From: Psychrobacter urativorans | GTDB taxonomy: Bacteria > Pseudomonadota > Gammaproteobacteria > Pseudomonadales > Moraxellaceae | Length of the DNA: 64,000 nucleotides | Direction: 5' to 3' | Assembly: GCF_904846675.1 (NCBI RefSeq) | Contig: NZ_CAJHBT010000011.1 | Coordinates: forward strand, 18,726 to 82,725 | Shown: positions 45,285 through 56,019 of the stretch, piece after piece | Numbering within the stretch: position 1 is the first letter of the stretch | Layout of the letters: the number at the start of each line of letters is the position of its first letter | Notes under the pieces: generated by a model | Database searches by the model: none | The model's input: only the letters and a program-made list of their open reading frames with translations | What the model was told of the DNA's origin: nothing | Program-made: the position numbers and the translations under genes

Positions 45285-45498
45285 GTTAGGTGGGATGTCC
45301 ATCAAAAATGTTTGGGGTAGTTTACACGTCTGCCGCGCTAAAAAACAGCAGACAAACGACAATCGGCTGCCTCTATTTATCCTATATTCAATATTTATTA
45401 CACTTAGTATTGGCTCCATTTAATATATATCACGCTCATATTTACCCCATCTAATTTATCAAACTGTTCTAATTTATCAAACTATTAAGGCCACCATT

Positions 45499-46368
45499 AT
45501 GAAAATTGACTTACATTGTCACAGTACCTGCTCCGATGGTACCTATGCACCGACAGAAGTGGTCCAGCGCGCGCATTCGGCGGGTGTTGGGATATTAGCA
45601 TTGACTGACCATGATACTTTAAAGGGTATCGATGAGGCAGCCGCTGCGGCTAAGATATGTGGTATGCAGCTGATTAATGGGGTGGAGATTAGTTGTGAAC
45701 ACACCCTTAATGGCGGTTATGGCAAAAATAAATCGACTAATAAAATCATTCATGTGCTGGGACTTAATTTTACTGACCGGCAAAAAATGCATGAAGCTTT
45801 GCAACAGCTGCAAGACAGTCGCGCTACGCGTGGTCAGCGTATTACCGAAAAACTTAGTGAGCTATTAACGCTTGATTATAATGAGTTATGGCAAGAAATT
45901 TGTACCAAGGCTGGTAATAATCCGCAAGCCGTTGGGCGCGCGCATATTGGGCAAGTATTATATGAGCGTGGATTGGTCAAAACGGTACAGAAAGCTTTTG
46001 ATAAGTACTTAGCGGACAATAAACCTGCTTATGTAGCGATTGAGGCGCTGAGTATGGTAGAAGGTATTGAGCTGATTCACGCTTGTGGTGGTAAGGCCGT
46101 CTTAGCGCATCCGACGCGTTATCAGCTATCTGCTACTAGAATCCGCAAACTCATCGAAGAATTTGCCCAGCTCGGCGGTGATGGTTGTGAGCTACCGGCT
46201 AATAGTGAGCCACTTAGCACCCGTAGAATGGTGGATCGTAGTGTTGCTGAACACGGATTGACTGTTTCGATAGGCAGCGACTTTCATGGTAGCAATATGC
46301 CGTGGCGGCGCATTGGCGATGTACCGAACTTGAATCCTGAACAGCAGGGGGTTTGGCTTGATTTCTAA
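45499..46368 (+). CDS. rnm: PHP-domain phosphoesterase (RNase AM / YciV type)
   Basis: A 289-residue PHP protein. Metal ligands are seen in DLHCHSTCSDGTY, LALTDHDTLKG, GVEISCEH, KAVLAHPTRY and SIGSDFHGSNMP, a full set for the trinuclear site. YciV-type enzymes cut 3',5'-nucleotide bisphosphates and trim 5' ends of small RNAs. It diverges from yciB, a common neighbourhood (yciV near yciB/yciI). GCC-rich spacing before the ATG gives no clear Shine-Dalgarno. Confidence 0.92.
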   Translation: MKIDLHCHSTCSDGTYAPTEVVQRAHSAGVGILALTDHDTLKGIDEAAAAAKICGMQLINGVEISCEHTLNGGYGKNKSTNKIIHVLGLNFTDRQKMHEALQQLQDSRATRGQRITEKLSELLTLDYNELWQEICTKAGNNPQAVGRAHIGQVLYERGLVKTVQKAFDKYLADNKPAYVAIEALSMVEGIELIHACGGKAVLAHPTRYQLSATRIRKLIEEFAQLGGDGCELPANSEPLSTRRMVDRSVAEHGLTVSIGSDFHGSNMPWRRIGDVPNLNPEQQGVWLDF

Positions 46369-46458
46369 GAGTTTCCTCATTTAGCGTTTTTGTTATTTAG
46401 ATATTTTATCATTTAACAACGACGCTAATTAAAAAAATCGCTTCACTCAAAAATCGCT

Positions 46459-47727
46459 TCACTTACAAGGTATTGGCTGTGCTGATTGCATTTGTAAGTT
46501 TTGCACCAAACTCGCCAATACACTGGTCGCAAAGCTACCGGTTGGCAAACTAAAACGCAATACCAGCGTCTGCTCATTGAGCCAGTCCCACGTCATCTCC
46601 TCGATAGGCAATCGTAATGCCCGTCGCTGTGCCTTGATATCGCGCTGCTCTAGGCCCGTTGCCAGCTGAGTTAATAACGGGCTTTGATGTACCATGTCAA
46701 TCTCAAGTTTGGCTGCTGCGCCGCTTATTTTGTCATTATCAATACCCCATAACACGCCTGTTGGATGAATATCGCCTTCAGCAAGTCGAGCGCGTAAAGT
46801 GTCGTCGATCTGCTCACTGGCAAATATTGACCCTGAGCCTTCTAAATTAAATACTTCACCTGCCAGACCTTGGTTCCAACTGCCATCACGTACCCGCGCT
46901 GCCAGAATCTCATTAAAAATCAGACTGCGAGCGGCAGAAAGTGCCATGGTGTTTTGCTCTCGCGGTGCCCGTTTGCGCTTACCATTATCTTTATCTTTAA
47001 TTCTCTGCGGGGGACGCGAAAATAATCTAAGTGCTTCTTTGATATTATTACCACCATGGCCAAAGCGCTGCGGGCCAAAGTAATTGGGCACGCCATTTTG
47101 GCTCATATGCTGCAAATGTTGTTCTAAAAGCTGCTGTTGCTCAGCTAATAAGCTGTCAGTATCAGACTCAAACTTGATATCTCGTAAAGTAATAATAAAT
47201 TGATTGGCTCGGTGCGCACCGCGATTCAGTTTTTTATTATGCCAATGCTGGGCAAGTATCTGTACGCTTTCATTATCGCCAAGGTCTGTGGGCGCAAAAT
47301 CAGTGGGCGGTAATTGCTTTTTAGGTATGCGCAGACTAAACCATTGCGTCGTCAGCGCATGTCTATCCTTGAGTCCTGAATAACCAACATCACGCAGTGG
47401 AATATCTGCCCATTCAGATAATAATTTAGCAAGAAAAGCAGTATTCATGCCCATTTTTTGTATATGCAGCCATAAATGCTCCCCTTCGCCAGTAAAGGTG
47501 TTAAGCAGTATTTCATTGACAATAAAGTCTTCTGCGTAGGACTTGTAAATAGCTTGTGTTAAAGGTGGTAGCGTCGGTTGCGGCAATTGCGAAGTGTCAG
47601 TCAGCGCGGCAAAATAAAAGCTTGAGTTATCGGATAATTCTTTAGCAAGTGGCTCTTTAGTAAGTGACGCTTTATCAATTAATGGTTGGGAAGTAGGGGC
47701 AGCAGTATCAGTCTCTTGAAAGGGCAT
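46459..47727 (-). CDS. truD: tRNA pseudouridine(13) synthase
   Basis: TruD makes pseudouridine 13 in tRNA-Glu. The 422 residues are longer than usual because of a 50-residue low-complexity start. The catalytic Asp lies in YSGLKDRHALTTQWFSL. GVPNYFGPQRFGHGGNN marks the fold, followed by the inserted TRUD domain and LVLRFSLPTGSFATSVL. A later Met would remove the odd N-terminus, but no good ribosome binding site decides this. Confidence 0.93.
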   Translation of the reverse strand: MPFQETDTAAPTSQPLIDKASLTKEPLAKELSDNSSFYFAALTDTSQLPQPTLPPLTQAIYKSYAEDFIVNEILLNTFTGEGEHLWLHIQKMGMNTAFLAKLLSEWADIPLRDVGYSGLKDRHALTTQWFSLRIPKKQLPPTDFAPTDLGDNESVQILAQHWHNKKLNRGAHRANQFIITLRDIKFESDTDSLLAEQQQLLEQHLQHMSQNGVPNYFGPQRFGHGGNNIKEALRLFSRPPQRIKDKDNGKRKRAPREQNTMALSAARSLIFNEILAARVRDGSWNQGLAGEVFNLEGSGSIFASEQIDDTLRARLAEGDIHPTGVLWGIDNDKISGAAAKLEIDMVHQSPLLTQLATGLEQRDIKAQRRALRLPIEEMTWDWLNEQTLVLRFSLPTGSFATSVLASLVQNLQMQSAQPIPCK

Positions 47728-48000
47728 AAAATAGTCGTCTATTATGGTTATAAGGTTTAAATCAGGATTAAAAAGATGAGGACGAAGTTAGAAATGTGGT
47801 ATTAAAAGTTAGAGAGTTACGTTTCGCAACGCACCAGACATACAATAAAACATCTTGCCTGCAGCGTACTTGCTACTATCAATGGATATGATGTTTTTTA
47901 TTGGGCAAAGTTTCCGTTTAGTATCATGGCTTATTAAAAAGCATAGTAAACCGTGCATAATAATTAATCAGGCAGCAATCGCCACCGTTAAGGATGACCT

Positions 48001-49641
48001 ATGACTCACGTAACTATTAACAAAGCCGACATTCCAAGTGGCGGTATGAAATCGTATAAGCAAGATGATGATAGTATCATTTTAATCACTCGTGACGACA
48101 GCACGTTTTATGCGTTCGATGGCAAATGCCCTCATGCGGGTGCAGATTTAGGCGATGGGTTGCGGTGTGGTAATCGCGTGGTTTGTCCTTGGCATCATGG
48201 TACCTTTGATAGTCGTGATGGGTCATTACTAGAACCAGTGGCAACCGAAGGACTCACTCAATATGAAGTTACTGATAACGGCGATAACTTAACCGTTAAT
48301 ACGGCTGATAAAATAGACAATACGGTCGAAAATGATAAGCTGACTGCGACTCATACCGTTATCGTTGGTGGCGGTGCCGCTGGCTTTATGACTGCGCATC
48401 ATCTACGGCAGATAGGCTATGGCGGCGAGATTACTTTAATTAGCAAAGATGATAAAGCCCCTTATAACCGTCCGCAATTGTCCAAGGCGTTCTTAGCAGG
48501 AAAGATCAATGAGGAAAATATCATGCTGGGCGGTACGGACTGGGCAGAAAAGCACAACGTTACCCTGCGCCTAAACCAGATTGTCAGCGAAGTATTACCT
48601 AATGAGCGTACCATCATTATTGACGATATTAGTGGCGATAATAAAAAGAGCGATAGCGAAAAACTTAGCGCCGACTTCTTAGTCGTTGCAACTGGTGCCG
48701 AGCCTATCATTCCGCCTATCAAGGGCGCTGATCTTGATGGTGTCTATACTTTGCGTCGTATGGATGATGCCAAATTGATTAAAGCGGCCAGTCATGATCA
48801 GCATGTAGTTATTATAGGTACTGGCTTTATCGGTATGGAAGTCGCTTCAGCGCTATCGCAAGCAGACACGACCGCATCCATTACGGTGATTGGTCAGGAT
48901 AAGCGAGTGATGGGTAATATTGTTTCTGAGACCGTCAGTAACGCCTTAATCAAATTGCATGAGGACAATGGCATTAAGTTTGTATTGGATGCCACGGTTA
49001 ATGAAATTACTGGTGTTAATAACAAGGATAACGATACCGACGACAAGACATTCTCACAAGTTAACAGCGTAAATTTAGCAAATGGTGAGAAAATAGCTGC
49101 CGATATCGTCATCTTAGGTACTGGCGTATCTCCGCGAACAGATCTAATAAGTGACGTAAACGATCCCGATGGCGTGCAGGTTGATAGTCATCTGCAGCTG
49201 CGCGATGGCGTTTATACACTTGGCGATATTGCCAAAGCTGAAGGCCAAATGGGTCGGCTGCGTATCGAGCACTGGCGCGTGGCCCTGCAACATGGCTTGG
49301 TTACTGCCGCTGCGATATTAGAGGATGACAGTGTGAATTCTCTTGATGAGCGCATACCGTTCTTTTGGACGATGCAGTATGGCAAGAGCTTACGTTACAG
49401 CGGTCATGCCATGACGCCTGACCATAATATCTTGCTTGGGTCGCCTGATACCCTTGATTATATCGAATATTACTTCGATGATGACGGTGAAGATACCCGC
49501 GCCAGTGCTGCTAGTACGCTTGGCCGTGATAAAGAGTTGGTCGCCTTTGCTGAGCTACTACGCCGAGGTCATGCGCCAACACGTGCGCAGATAAATGCAG
49601 GGTTTAATCTTATTGACCAAGCACACGCCTTATCGCGTTAG
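48001..49641 (+). CDS. Rieske-type FAD/NAD-dependent ferredoxin reductase-like oxidoreductase
   Basis: A 546-residue protein. Residues 1-100 are a Rieske [2Fe-2S] domain with CPHAGAD and CPWHHGTFD. Then comes an FAD/NAD reductase: VIVGGGAAGFMTAHHLRQIG near 122, YNRPQLSKAFL, the NAD motif VIIGTGFIGMEVASAL near 270 and VYTLGDIA near 400. The layout equals AIF-like (AIFM3) or nitrite-reductase-type reductases. Physiological partners are unknown. It is followed after 46 bases by a GNAT gene on the same strand. Confidence 0.9.
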   Translation: MTHVTINKADIPSGGMKSYKQDDDSIILITRDDSTFYAFDGKCPHAGADLGDGLRCGNRVVCPWHHGTFDSRDGSLLEPVATEGLTQYEVTDNGDNLTVNTADKIDNTVENDKLTATHTVIVGGGAAGFMTAHHLRQIGYGGEITLISKDDKAPYNRPQLSKAFLAGKINEENIMLGGTDWAEKHNVTLRLNQIVSEVLPNERTIIIDDISGDNKKSDSEKLSADFLVVATGAEPIIPPIKGADLDGVYTLRRMDDAKLIKAASHDQHVVIIGTGFIGMEVASALSQADTTASITVIGQDKRVMGNIVSETVSNALIKLHEDNGIKFVLDATVNEITGVNNKDNDTDDKTFSQVNSVNLANGEKIAADIVILGTGVSPRTDLISDVNDPDGVQVDSHLQLRDGVYTLGDIAKAEGQMGRLRIEHWRVALQHGLVTAAAILEDDSVNSLDERIPFFWTMQYGKSLRYSGHAMTPDHNILLGSPDTLDYIEYYFDDDGEDTRASAASTLGRDKELVAFAELLRRGHAPTRAQINAGFNLIDQAHALSR

Positions 49642-49687
49642 GATTGTTATAATAACGATTATTGTTATTTAAAAGATAAAGGTAGTT

Positions 49688-50266
49688 ATGAGCCCAAACT
49701 CTGTATTTTTACGTCAAGCCGAACCTGACGATATTAGCGCCCTTAAGCAGCTGCTTGATCGCTGTTATCGTCAGTCTGAGGGCTGGACTAATGAGGCCGA
49801 TTTAGTCGATGGTATTCGTATTACCGACTCCGAGCTTGCCAGCGTTATCGCTGACTTTAAGCACTATCTTTTTATCTATCCAAAGACTGATATGGGCAAT
49901 CGTGACGGACAAGAAACCGGCGAGTTGCTTGGCTGTATTGGCGTTGATATGAAAGACAATGCCGATAAAAGCTATGCTTATATCGGCATGTTTGCGGTTC
50001 ATCCCGAACGACAAGGGCAGGGTGTGGGGCATCAGATACTACAAGCGGCAGAAACCTTTGCTGGACGACATTTGCAATCTCGCAATCAGCCTAGCCGTTT
50101 TATTATGAGTATCCTAAGCCATCGCCCTGAGCTATTGGCTTATTATGAGCGTCGTGGTTATCAGCTGACGGGCGTGTCTATGCCATTTCCAGAGGATGGC
50201 AACAATGGTGAGCCTAAGCGGCAAGATTTACAACTATTAGAATTAGAAAAACTAATCAGTAACTAA
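49688..50266 (+). CDS. GNAT family N-acetyltransferase
   Basis: A 192-residue acetyltransferase with the N-terminal FLRQAEPDDISALKQLLDRCY and the acetyl-CoA loop MFAVHPERQGQGVGHQIL (R/Q-x-x-G-x-G). LLAYYERRGYQLTG is the usual final strand-helix. The substrate is unknown. AAAGGTAG precedes the ATG. It is likely co-transcribed with the oxidoreductase. Confidence 0.9.
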   Translation: MSPNSVFLRQAEPDDISALKQLLDRCYRQSEGWTNEADLVDGIRITDSELASVIADFKHYLFIYPKTDMGNRDGQETGELLGCIGVDMKDNADKSYAYIGMFAVHPERQGQGVGHQILQAAETFAGRHLQSRNQPSRFIMSILSHRPELLAYYERRGYQLTGVSMPFPEDGNNGEPKRQDLQLLELEKLISN

Positions 50267-50296
50267 TGACTGGCAAATAACAATGGAGTGTTTAAG

Positions 50297-50503
50297 TTAA
50301 CGCCAAAAGTTCCTAAAAGTCATAAATAGCCCAACGCTAAGCAATAGAAATGCCACCATAATTAAGCGCTTAAACCAGTTAAAGGCGGGCAGGCGTGTGG
50401 CATTATCATCGGACATCAGATAAGCGAATAAGCATATCAAGCTTGCCACCAAGGTCATAATACCTAGGCCAATCGGTAGAATAAAAAAATATACCTGCCA
50501 CAC
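50297..50503 (-). CDS. Small two-helix membrane protein
   Basis: A 68-residue protein with two membrane helices (FFILPIGLGIMTLVASLICLF and LIMVAFLLLSVGLFM) joined by a short loop LMSDDNATRLPAFNWFKR. It is convergent with the GNAT gene and divergent from DUF503. The family is not recognised. Confidence 0.6.
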   Translation of the reverse strand: MWQVYFFILPIGLGIMTLVASLICLFAYLMSDDNATRLPAFNWFKRLIMVAFLLLSVGLFMTFRNFWR

Positions 50504-50623
50504 AGTAATCTCTCAACGGCTCTTATTATTGGCATCATAGCAGTAACCTGATTGTGCTGTCTGTAAGTGGCTTGAAAACTCAAGCGAACCTAAATAACCG
50601 GATACTTTAGCAAGGAGAATAAA

Positions 50624-50905
50624 ATGCATATCGGCATCCTGACTCTGAGTTTTTTCCTGCCTGGATGCAGCTCTTTGAAAGAAAAACGCCAGCGCATGGG
50701 CGGCCTACACGCGCGTTTTGGCCGTAATCCAGCAGTTGCGGTATGTGAGAGTGGCGAACGTAACAGGCATGACGCCAGTGAGTGGTCGTTCGTAGTGGTG
50801 GCGACTTCTAAACGTGAGATCGAGTCGTTGTGTAGTCAAATCGAAGACAAAGTACAACGTACCGTAGACGGACGCGTGATGAACGTCATGCGAGAGTTCA
50901 TTTAG
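50624..50905 (+). CDS. DUF503 (YlxP-like) protein
   Basis: A 93-residue protein with the signature SLKEKRQRMGGLHARFGRN and the last strand of a small alpha/beta fold. YlxP-like proteins are linked to ribosome maturation beside rbfA in other bacteria; here it stands alone. AAGGAG eight bases before ATG 50624 is a strong ribosome binding site. Confidence 0.88.
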   Translation: MHIGILTLSFFLPGCSSLKEKRQRMGGLHARFGRNPAVAVCESGERNRHDASEWSFVVVATSKREIESLCSQIEDKVQRTVDGRVMNVMREFI

Positions 50906-51053
50906 CCGAGTAGGGTGGACTTCATCGCACCATTGTTATGAAGTTAATTTCGATTAACTAGAGTTTTTATGAAACAACAAAAACAGTGATGAAAACCATT
51001 ATGATCGATAGATGGATTCAATTATCGGTGCGTGAAAAGCACGCTACACCTAT

Positions 51054-52079
51054 TTATAACTCCCTAGCCATTTTTATAAAATTAGATAAACTTACTCCTA
51101 AAATTGCCATTCCCGCATCATGCGGATTTTCCAACTTGAAGCGATTCTGTGCTGAACCATTTAGAGCGTAGTCAAATCTATCAATTGTAACGATACACCA
51201 ATGACTTTGCCTACATTCGATAATTACTTCATCTGCATAAAAAGGCCAATCTCCATCATAATCTGATTTCAGAATTTTTTTTGATTTATATTCGTGATTT
51301 ACTTTTCGCTGAAATGCGTCAAGAACTGTTCTTTTATGCACCTTTTTTGGTGTTTCTTTATATTTTGTAGTTTGATGCCTGTAATCTCTTTTCCCAAAAT
51401 CCTTCTCATATAACTCTCCAAAGCTAAAAAAGTTCGAGACTGAAAGTTGTGTAGCTTGTTCACCTAAACATCTAAAAATAAACTGCCTCGAAATCGCGGA
51501 AATATACCTCTCAAAAACTATGATTATATAAGTTGATATCTTTTGATAAACTTCGTGATTTAAGTTTAAGTCCGTCAGTTTTTCATAGTCTTCTGAATCA
51601 AGAATTTTACTCTCAAACTCTTTCCACTGCTCTTTCGTATTGACTCCAATCTTTGTATTACCAGTAATTAAATCAAAATTGTAATATCTTGCTAATTTAC
51701 CAAACTCAGAAAGTATAGAAAGTAACTCTTTTAAATCTGGGTCTGTTCGAATAAACTTGTTATCTAACTCAAATTGAGGTCTGTCATAATCGAAGTAATA
51801 GTTATCAACTATATCCTTTAGTAACTTTTCTAAATTATGATTTAAGCCTTTGATATAACTAAAATTTGGAAGTTCTTGGTATTTATGGAAGTGACCCAAA
51901 CAAATATAGGCTTTCATAAACCTTTCAAACCCTTGCGATAAAAGTTGAAAAGGAAGAAAGTAAAAGTCGTTGCTAGGATTGATATTTTGAAGCTCACCAA
52001 AACCTAATGTAATCAACTTTTCAGAGGTTTCCAACTCATCTAAAAGTACAAAATATTTTATGTTCTCAATTTCTGACAT
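51054..52079 (-). CDS. A/T-rich orphan gene, unknown
   Basis: About 341 residues from MSEIENIKYFVLLDELETSE. A frame to 52124 is possible, but CCGAGAAAC before ATG 52079 gives the better ribosome binding site. The N-terminal FLPFQLLSQGFERFMKAYICL resembles a HEPN-type helix with an attached substrate helix, and the rest is Lys/Asn/Tyr/Phe-rich. It carries no signal peptide or recognised catalytic motif. Base composition is clearly lower in GC than uvrA and DUF503 on either side, suggesting a recent insert. Defence or abortive-infection roles are guesses only. Confidence 0.6.
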   Translation of the reverse strand: MSEIENIKYFVLLDELETSEKLITLGFGELQNINPSNDFYFLPFQLLSQGFERFMKAYICLGHFHKYQELPNFSYIKGLNHNLEKLLKDIVDNYYFDYDRPQFELDNKFIRTDPDLKELLSILSEFGKLARYYNFDLITGNTKIGVNTKEQWKEFESKILDSEDYEKLTDLNLNHEVYQKISTYIIIVFERYISAISRQFIFRCLGEQATQLSVSNFFSFGELYEKDFGKRDYRHQTTKYKETPKKVHKRTVLDAFQRKVNHEYKSKKILKSDYDGDWPFYADEVIIECRQSHWCIVTIDRFDYALNGSAQNRFKLENPHDAGMAILGVSLSNFIKMAREL

Positions 52080-52237
52080 ATTGTTTCTCGGCATTAAACG
52101 AAATGGATGTATACCAAAGACCAAATTTTTAGATGATTTTATTGGTTTGTACTGCTTGTACCTATTTTACTAAACTTATCAGTCAGTTGCCAAAATGTAG
52201 GCAAAAAGTAATATTAGCTAAAAACACACCCAATAAA

Positions 52238-52265
52238 AAAGGTTATTCCATTAAGAATAACCTTT
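52238..52265 (-). terminator. Rho-independent terminator after uvrA
   Basis: AAAGGTTATTC pairs perfectly with GAATAACCTTT around CATTAA; on the minus strand a T6 run follows. Confidence 0.88.
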
Positions 52266-52288
52266 CAATAACTATCAATTTATAACTA

Positions 52289-55183
52289 TTAACTAGCTTC
52301 CTGCAACATCGGCTTCAAGAACTCAGCAGTATGCGAGCCTTTAGTCTCAGCAACTTCTTCCGGTGTGCCTTCAGCGATAATCAGTCCACCACCTTTACCG
52401 CCTTCAGGGCCCAAATCAATCACCCAATCCGCAGTTTTGATGACGTCTAAGTTATGCTCAATGACGACGATAGTATTGCCTTTATCCCGTAGCGCATGCA
52501 AGATATTGAGCAGCTTCGCGATATCATGGAAATGCAAACCAGTCGTTGGCTCATCCAAGATATATAGCGTCTGTCCAGTATCACGCTTGGCAAGCTCACG
52601 TGCTAGTTTGACCCGCTGAGCTTCACCGCCAGATAGCGTTGGCGCTGATTGTCCGAGGCGAATATAACTGAGACCAACTTCCATCAAGGCTTCCAAACGA
52701 CGATGAATCGCAGGAATAGCGGAGAAGAATTCAGTGGCATCTTCCACGGTCATCTCAAGCACATCTGCGATGTTTTTACCTTTATAGTAAATCTCTAACG
52801 TCTCGCGGTTATAGCGTTTGCCATCACAGCTATCACAGGGCACATACATGTCCGGTAAAAAGTGCATCTCAACTTTGATGAGACCGTCACCTTGGCACGT
52901 CTCACAGCGTCCACCTTTGACGTTGAAGCTAAAGCGGCCGGGTTTATAACCACGGGCGCGTGCTTCTTGGGTTTGGGCGAACATTTCCCGTACTGGCGTA
53001 AAGACACCGGTATAAGTTGCTGGGTTTGAGCGCGGGGTACGGCCAATTGGGCTTTGGTCAATATCAACCATTTTATCCAAATGCTCAAGACCGCTGATAC
53101 TCTCGAATTTATCAGCGATAAGAGTCGAGGCGTTATTGAGCTGCGTCGCCGCCAATGGCATTAAAGTACGATTGATAAGGGTCGATTTACCCGAGCCTGA
53201 CACCCCAGTAATACAAGTCATGATACCAATCGGTAAGGTCAAATCGACGTTTCGTAAGTTATTGCCAGTTGTGCCTTTAAGATTAATAGTCATCGGTACT
53301 TTGTTGGGTTTGGCCTTACCTTCTACTTCAACGTCAATCATTTTTGCTTGATGACGTATCTTAGGAATATCTATTTTCATTTTGCCCGATAGATATTGAC
53401 CCGTGAGTGATTCCTCAGAATTCATGATGTCATCCACAGTTCCCTGTGCGATAACGTGACCACCATGGACACCAGCACCAACGCCGATATCAATCACGTG
53501 ATCGGCTTTGCGAATGGCATCTTCATCATGCTCAACGACTAGCACCGTATTACCCAAATCACGCAGACGGGTTAAAGTGCTAAGCAGACGGTCATTATCA
53601 CGCTGATGTAGACCGATTGATGGCTCATCAAGCACATACATCACGCCCATGAGACCAGCACCAATTTGGCTGGCAAGACGAATACGTTGTGCCTCACCAC
53701 CAGATAGCGTTTCAGCGGAGCGGGCCAATGATAGATAATCAAGTCCGACACTGACTAAGAAATTCAGGCGCTCATTAATCTCTTTAAAGATTTTCTCAGC
53801 GACTTCGCCTTTATGACCACCAATCTTGAGGGTTTTATAATAGTCAGCAGCATCACCGATAGACAATTGAACGATTTCAGCGATGGTTTGGTCATCAACG
53901 CGTACATTACGCGAAATCTCATTAAGACGCGCGCCATCGCAGACGTTACAAGTGGTATCTGCTAGATATTTAGCCAACTCATCACGGACTAGATTGCTTT
54001 GGGTTTTTGCATAACGACGTTCTAAATAAGGCAGCACCCCTTCAAAAGGAATAGTTTTATTAGTTTTGCGACCGCGTTCATCGGTGAAGTTAAAGGTTAG
54101 CTTCTCTTTACCTGAGCCTTGCATGATTAAGTCTTGCTGCTCTTTTGGTAGCGCTTGCCACGGGGCATCCATATCAATTTTGAAATGATGGCAGACCGTA
54201 GATAGCAGACCAAAGTAATAAGCATGACGCTTATCCCAACCGTTGATTGCCCCTTGGTTCAGGCTTTTTTCATGATTGGTAATCAGCTTTTCAGCCGCAA
54301 AATACTGACGTTTTCCTAAGCCATCACAGGCCGGACAGGCGCCATACGGATTGTTAAAACTAAACATCCGTGGTTCAAGCTCAGATACCGCCCGATCACA
54401 TACGGGACAGCTGTGTTTTGCGGATAGCAATTGATCCTCTTGGCCGCCATCTTTTGGATTGCCATCCATATGATGCAAGACGACTAAGCCTTGGCCTAAG
54501 CGTAGCGCGGTCTCCAGACTTTCAGCAACGCGGTTGCCCAGATCATCACGTACTTTAAAGCGGTCGACCACGACTTCGATAGTATGCTTTTTAGTTTTCT
54601 CAAGTGCCGGTAGTTCATCCATATCATAGACATGGCCGTCGACACGGACGCGGACGAAACCTTGCCCGACCAGTTGCTCAAGTAGAACGGTATGCTCGCC
54701 CTTACGTTCCCTAATCACCGGCGCTAAAATCATTAGCTTAGTATCAACCGGTAGCGACATGATCTGATCGACCATTTCGCTTACACTCTGCGCGACCATT
54801 GGCTCGCCATGTTCAGGGCAGTAGGGTGTACCGATACGTGCATACAGCAGGCGTAAGTAGTCATAAATCTCAGTAATCGTACCTACTGTTGAGCGTGGGT
54901 TATGGTTGGTTGATTTTTGTTCAATAGAAATCGCTGGTGACAACCCATCGATGCTATCAACGTCTGGTTTTTCCATTTGCGATAAAAACTGACGCGCATA
55001 AGCCGATAAACTTTCGACATAACGACGTTGTCCTTCAGCATAAAGGGTATCAAATGCTAGCGATGATTTACCTGAGCCCGATAGGCCGGTAATTACTACG
55101 AATTTATCTCGCGGAATATCTATGTTAATATTTTTTAGATTATGCGTGCGTGCGCCGCGTACTGCGATGTGGTCATGTGCCAT
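52289..55183 (-). CDS. uvrA: Excinuclease ABC subunit A
   Basis: UvrA is the damage-sensing ATPase of nucleotide excision repair. The 964 residues (typical 940-960) begin [20 protein letters not shown]. Walker A boxes are [13 protein letters not shown] near residue 35 and [13 protein letters not shown] near 655. Signature segments [16 protein letters not shown] and [17 protein letters not shown], and zinc Cys pairs (CPVCDR..CPACDG; CETCQG..CDSCDG), are all present. It ends at a hairpin terminator. A damage-inducible operator was not identified with confidence. Confidence 0.98.
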   Translation of the reverse strand: MAHDHIAVRGARTHNLKNINIDIPRDKFVVITGLSGSGKSSLAFDTLYAEGQRRYVESLSAYARQFLSQMEKPDVDSIDGLSPAISIEQKSTNHNPRSTVGTITEIYDYLRLLYARIGTPYCPEHGEPMVAQSVSEMVDQIMSLPVDTKLMILAPVIRERKGEHTVLLEQLVGQGFVRVRVDGHVYDMDELPALEKTKKHTIEVVVDRFKVRDDLGNRVAESLETALRLGQGLVVLHHMDGNPKDGGQEDQLLSAKHSCPVCDRAVSELEPRMFSFNNPYGACPACDGLGKRQYFAAEKLITNHEKSLNQGAINGWDKRHAYYFGLLSTVCHHFKIDMDAPWQALPKEQQDLIMQGSGKEKLTFNFTDERGRKTNKTIPFEGVLPYLERRYAKTQSNLVRDELAKYLADTTCNVCDGARLNEISRNVRVDDQTIAEIVQLSIGDAADYYKTLKIGGHKGEVAEKIFKEINERLNFLVSVGLDYLSLARSAETLSGGEAQRIRLASQIGAGLMGVMYVLDEPSIGLHQRDNDRLLSTLTRLRDLGNTVLVVEHDEDAIRKADHVIDIGVGAGVHGGHVIAQGTVDDIMNSEESLTGQYLSGKMKIDIPKIRHQAKMIDVEVEGKAKPNKVPMTINLKGTTGNNLRNVDLTLPIGIMTCITGVSGSGKSTLINRTLMPLAATQLNNASTLIADKFESISGLEHLDKMVDIDQSPIGRTPRSNPATYTGVFTPVREMFAQTQEARARGYKPGRFSFNVKGGRCETCQGDGLIKVEMHFLPDMYVPCDSCDGKRYNRETLEIYYKGKNIADVLEMTVEDATEFFSAIPAIHRRLEALMEVGLSYIRLGQSAPTLSGGEAQRVKLARELAKRDTGQTLYILDEPTTGLHFHDIAKLLNILHALRDKGNTIVVIEHNLDVIKTADWVIDLGPEGGKGGGLIIAEGTPEEVAETKGSHTAEFLKPMLQEAS

Positions 55184-55275
55184 CGGTGACAGGTTTCCTA
55201 TTTGCTAAAAGATTTGTTAAAACCAACATGTGAAAGTGGCTTTAAAATATAAACAAGGGTCAGTAAGATTAATAG

Positions 55276-55476
55276 TTAAAAGAGTAAATTGTTTTTAATT
55301 AAGCTTGGGTAATCATACTTTGAAATATCTTTTAAATAAGCGCTAAGCTGGCCTAAATAAAGTAAGCTAGAGATAAGCGTAATAACTAGAGTCAGCTTAA
55401 TAACAATCTGGGTAATAATGAGTAATAAATAATATTGATATTTCAAATAGTTATTTTTGGATAGGTTTGCTTTCAT
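55276..55476 (-). CDS. Possible small membrane protein, doubtful
   Basis: A 66-residue frame with one long hydrophobic stretch (YYLLLIITQIVIKLTLVITL) and polar ends. The codons are A/T-rich, as is the whole spacer, and no ribosome binding site is evident. It may be a chance frame. Confidence 0.25.
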   Translation of the reverse strand: MKANLSKNNYLKYQYYLLLIITQIVIKLTLVITLISSLLYLGQLSAYLKDISKYDYPSLIKNNLLF

Positions 55477-56019
55477 TACAAAAAAAGCAGTTAAGTTATA
55501 AAAGAATGAGCCGTTATTGTTATAAGGTTGAATAATATTTTGATATAAACGAAAGGTTTATCGCTAAACTATCCTTAAATGATCGATTTATTTTCTCGGT
55601 ATCGTCCTACTTTATTGTTATGACAAGCGTATTATTCAAGGTATGAGATCGTACAGGATGCACTTGGTAACAAATTTGTGGCGTTAATACGTTTTGGTAG
55701 AACGGAAGCTGAATGGTCGCAGAATGGAGATGGGTAAAAAGACAAAAGTCTCGGCAACTCAGCGGCTAATGTTTTATACTGTTGGGCTTAATTTGTAGGT
55801 TAAGCTAATAAAGACAGTAATAAGCATCATAGCTGAGCCCGAGTTTTAGTAGCAATTTTGAACAGTATTTGATTAACAGTACTCTTTGTTAATAACAGTT
55901 TACTAACGACAGTCTCGACCAATAGACGTATGAAGATAACGCAGAGCTACACTCTAAAGGGCTATAGCGTAATAGAGAGTAGAACGTCAGTCGTCAAATG
56001 ATAAATCAGTGAGGCAACT
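55477..56019. other. Intergenic region before the MFS transporter gene
   Basis: These 543 bases show no recognisable gene or repeat array. The right end should carry the MFS promoter, with GTGAGGCAAC as ribosome binding site before ATG 56020. Confidence 0.35.

Noticed and set aside
50970..51053. Possible attachment repeat at the edge of the orphan gene (GGTGCGTGAAAAGCACGC)
   Set aside because: It forms only a small imperfect hairpin and no matching copy was seen on the uvrA side, so no insertion boundary can be claimed.
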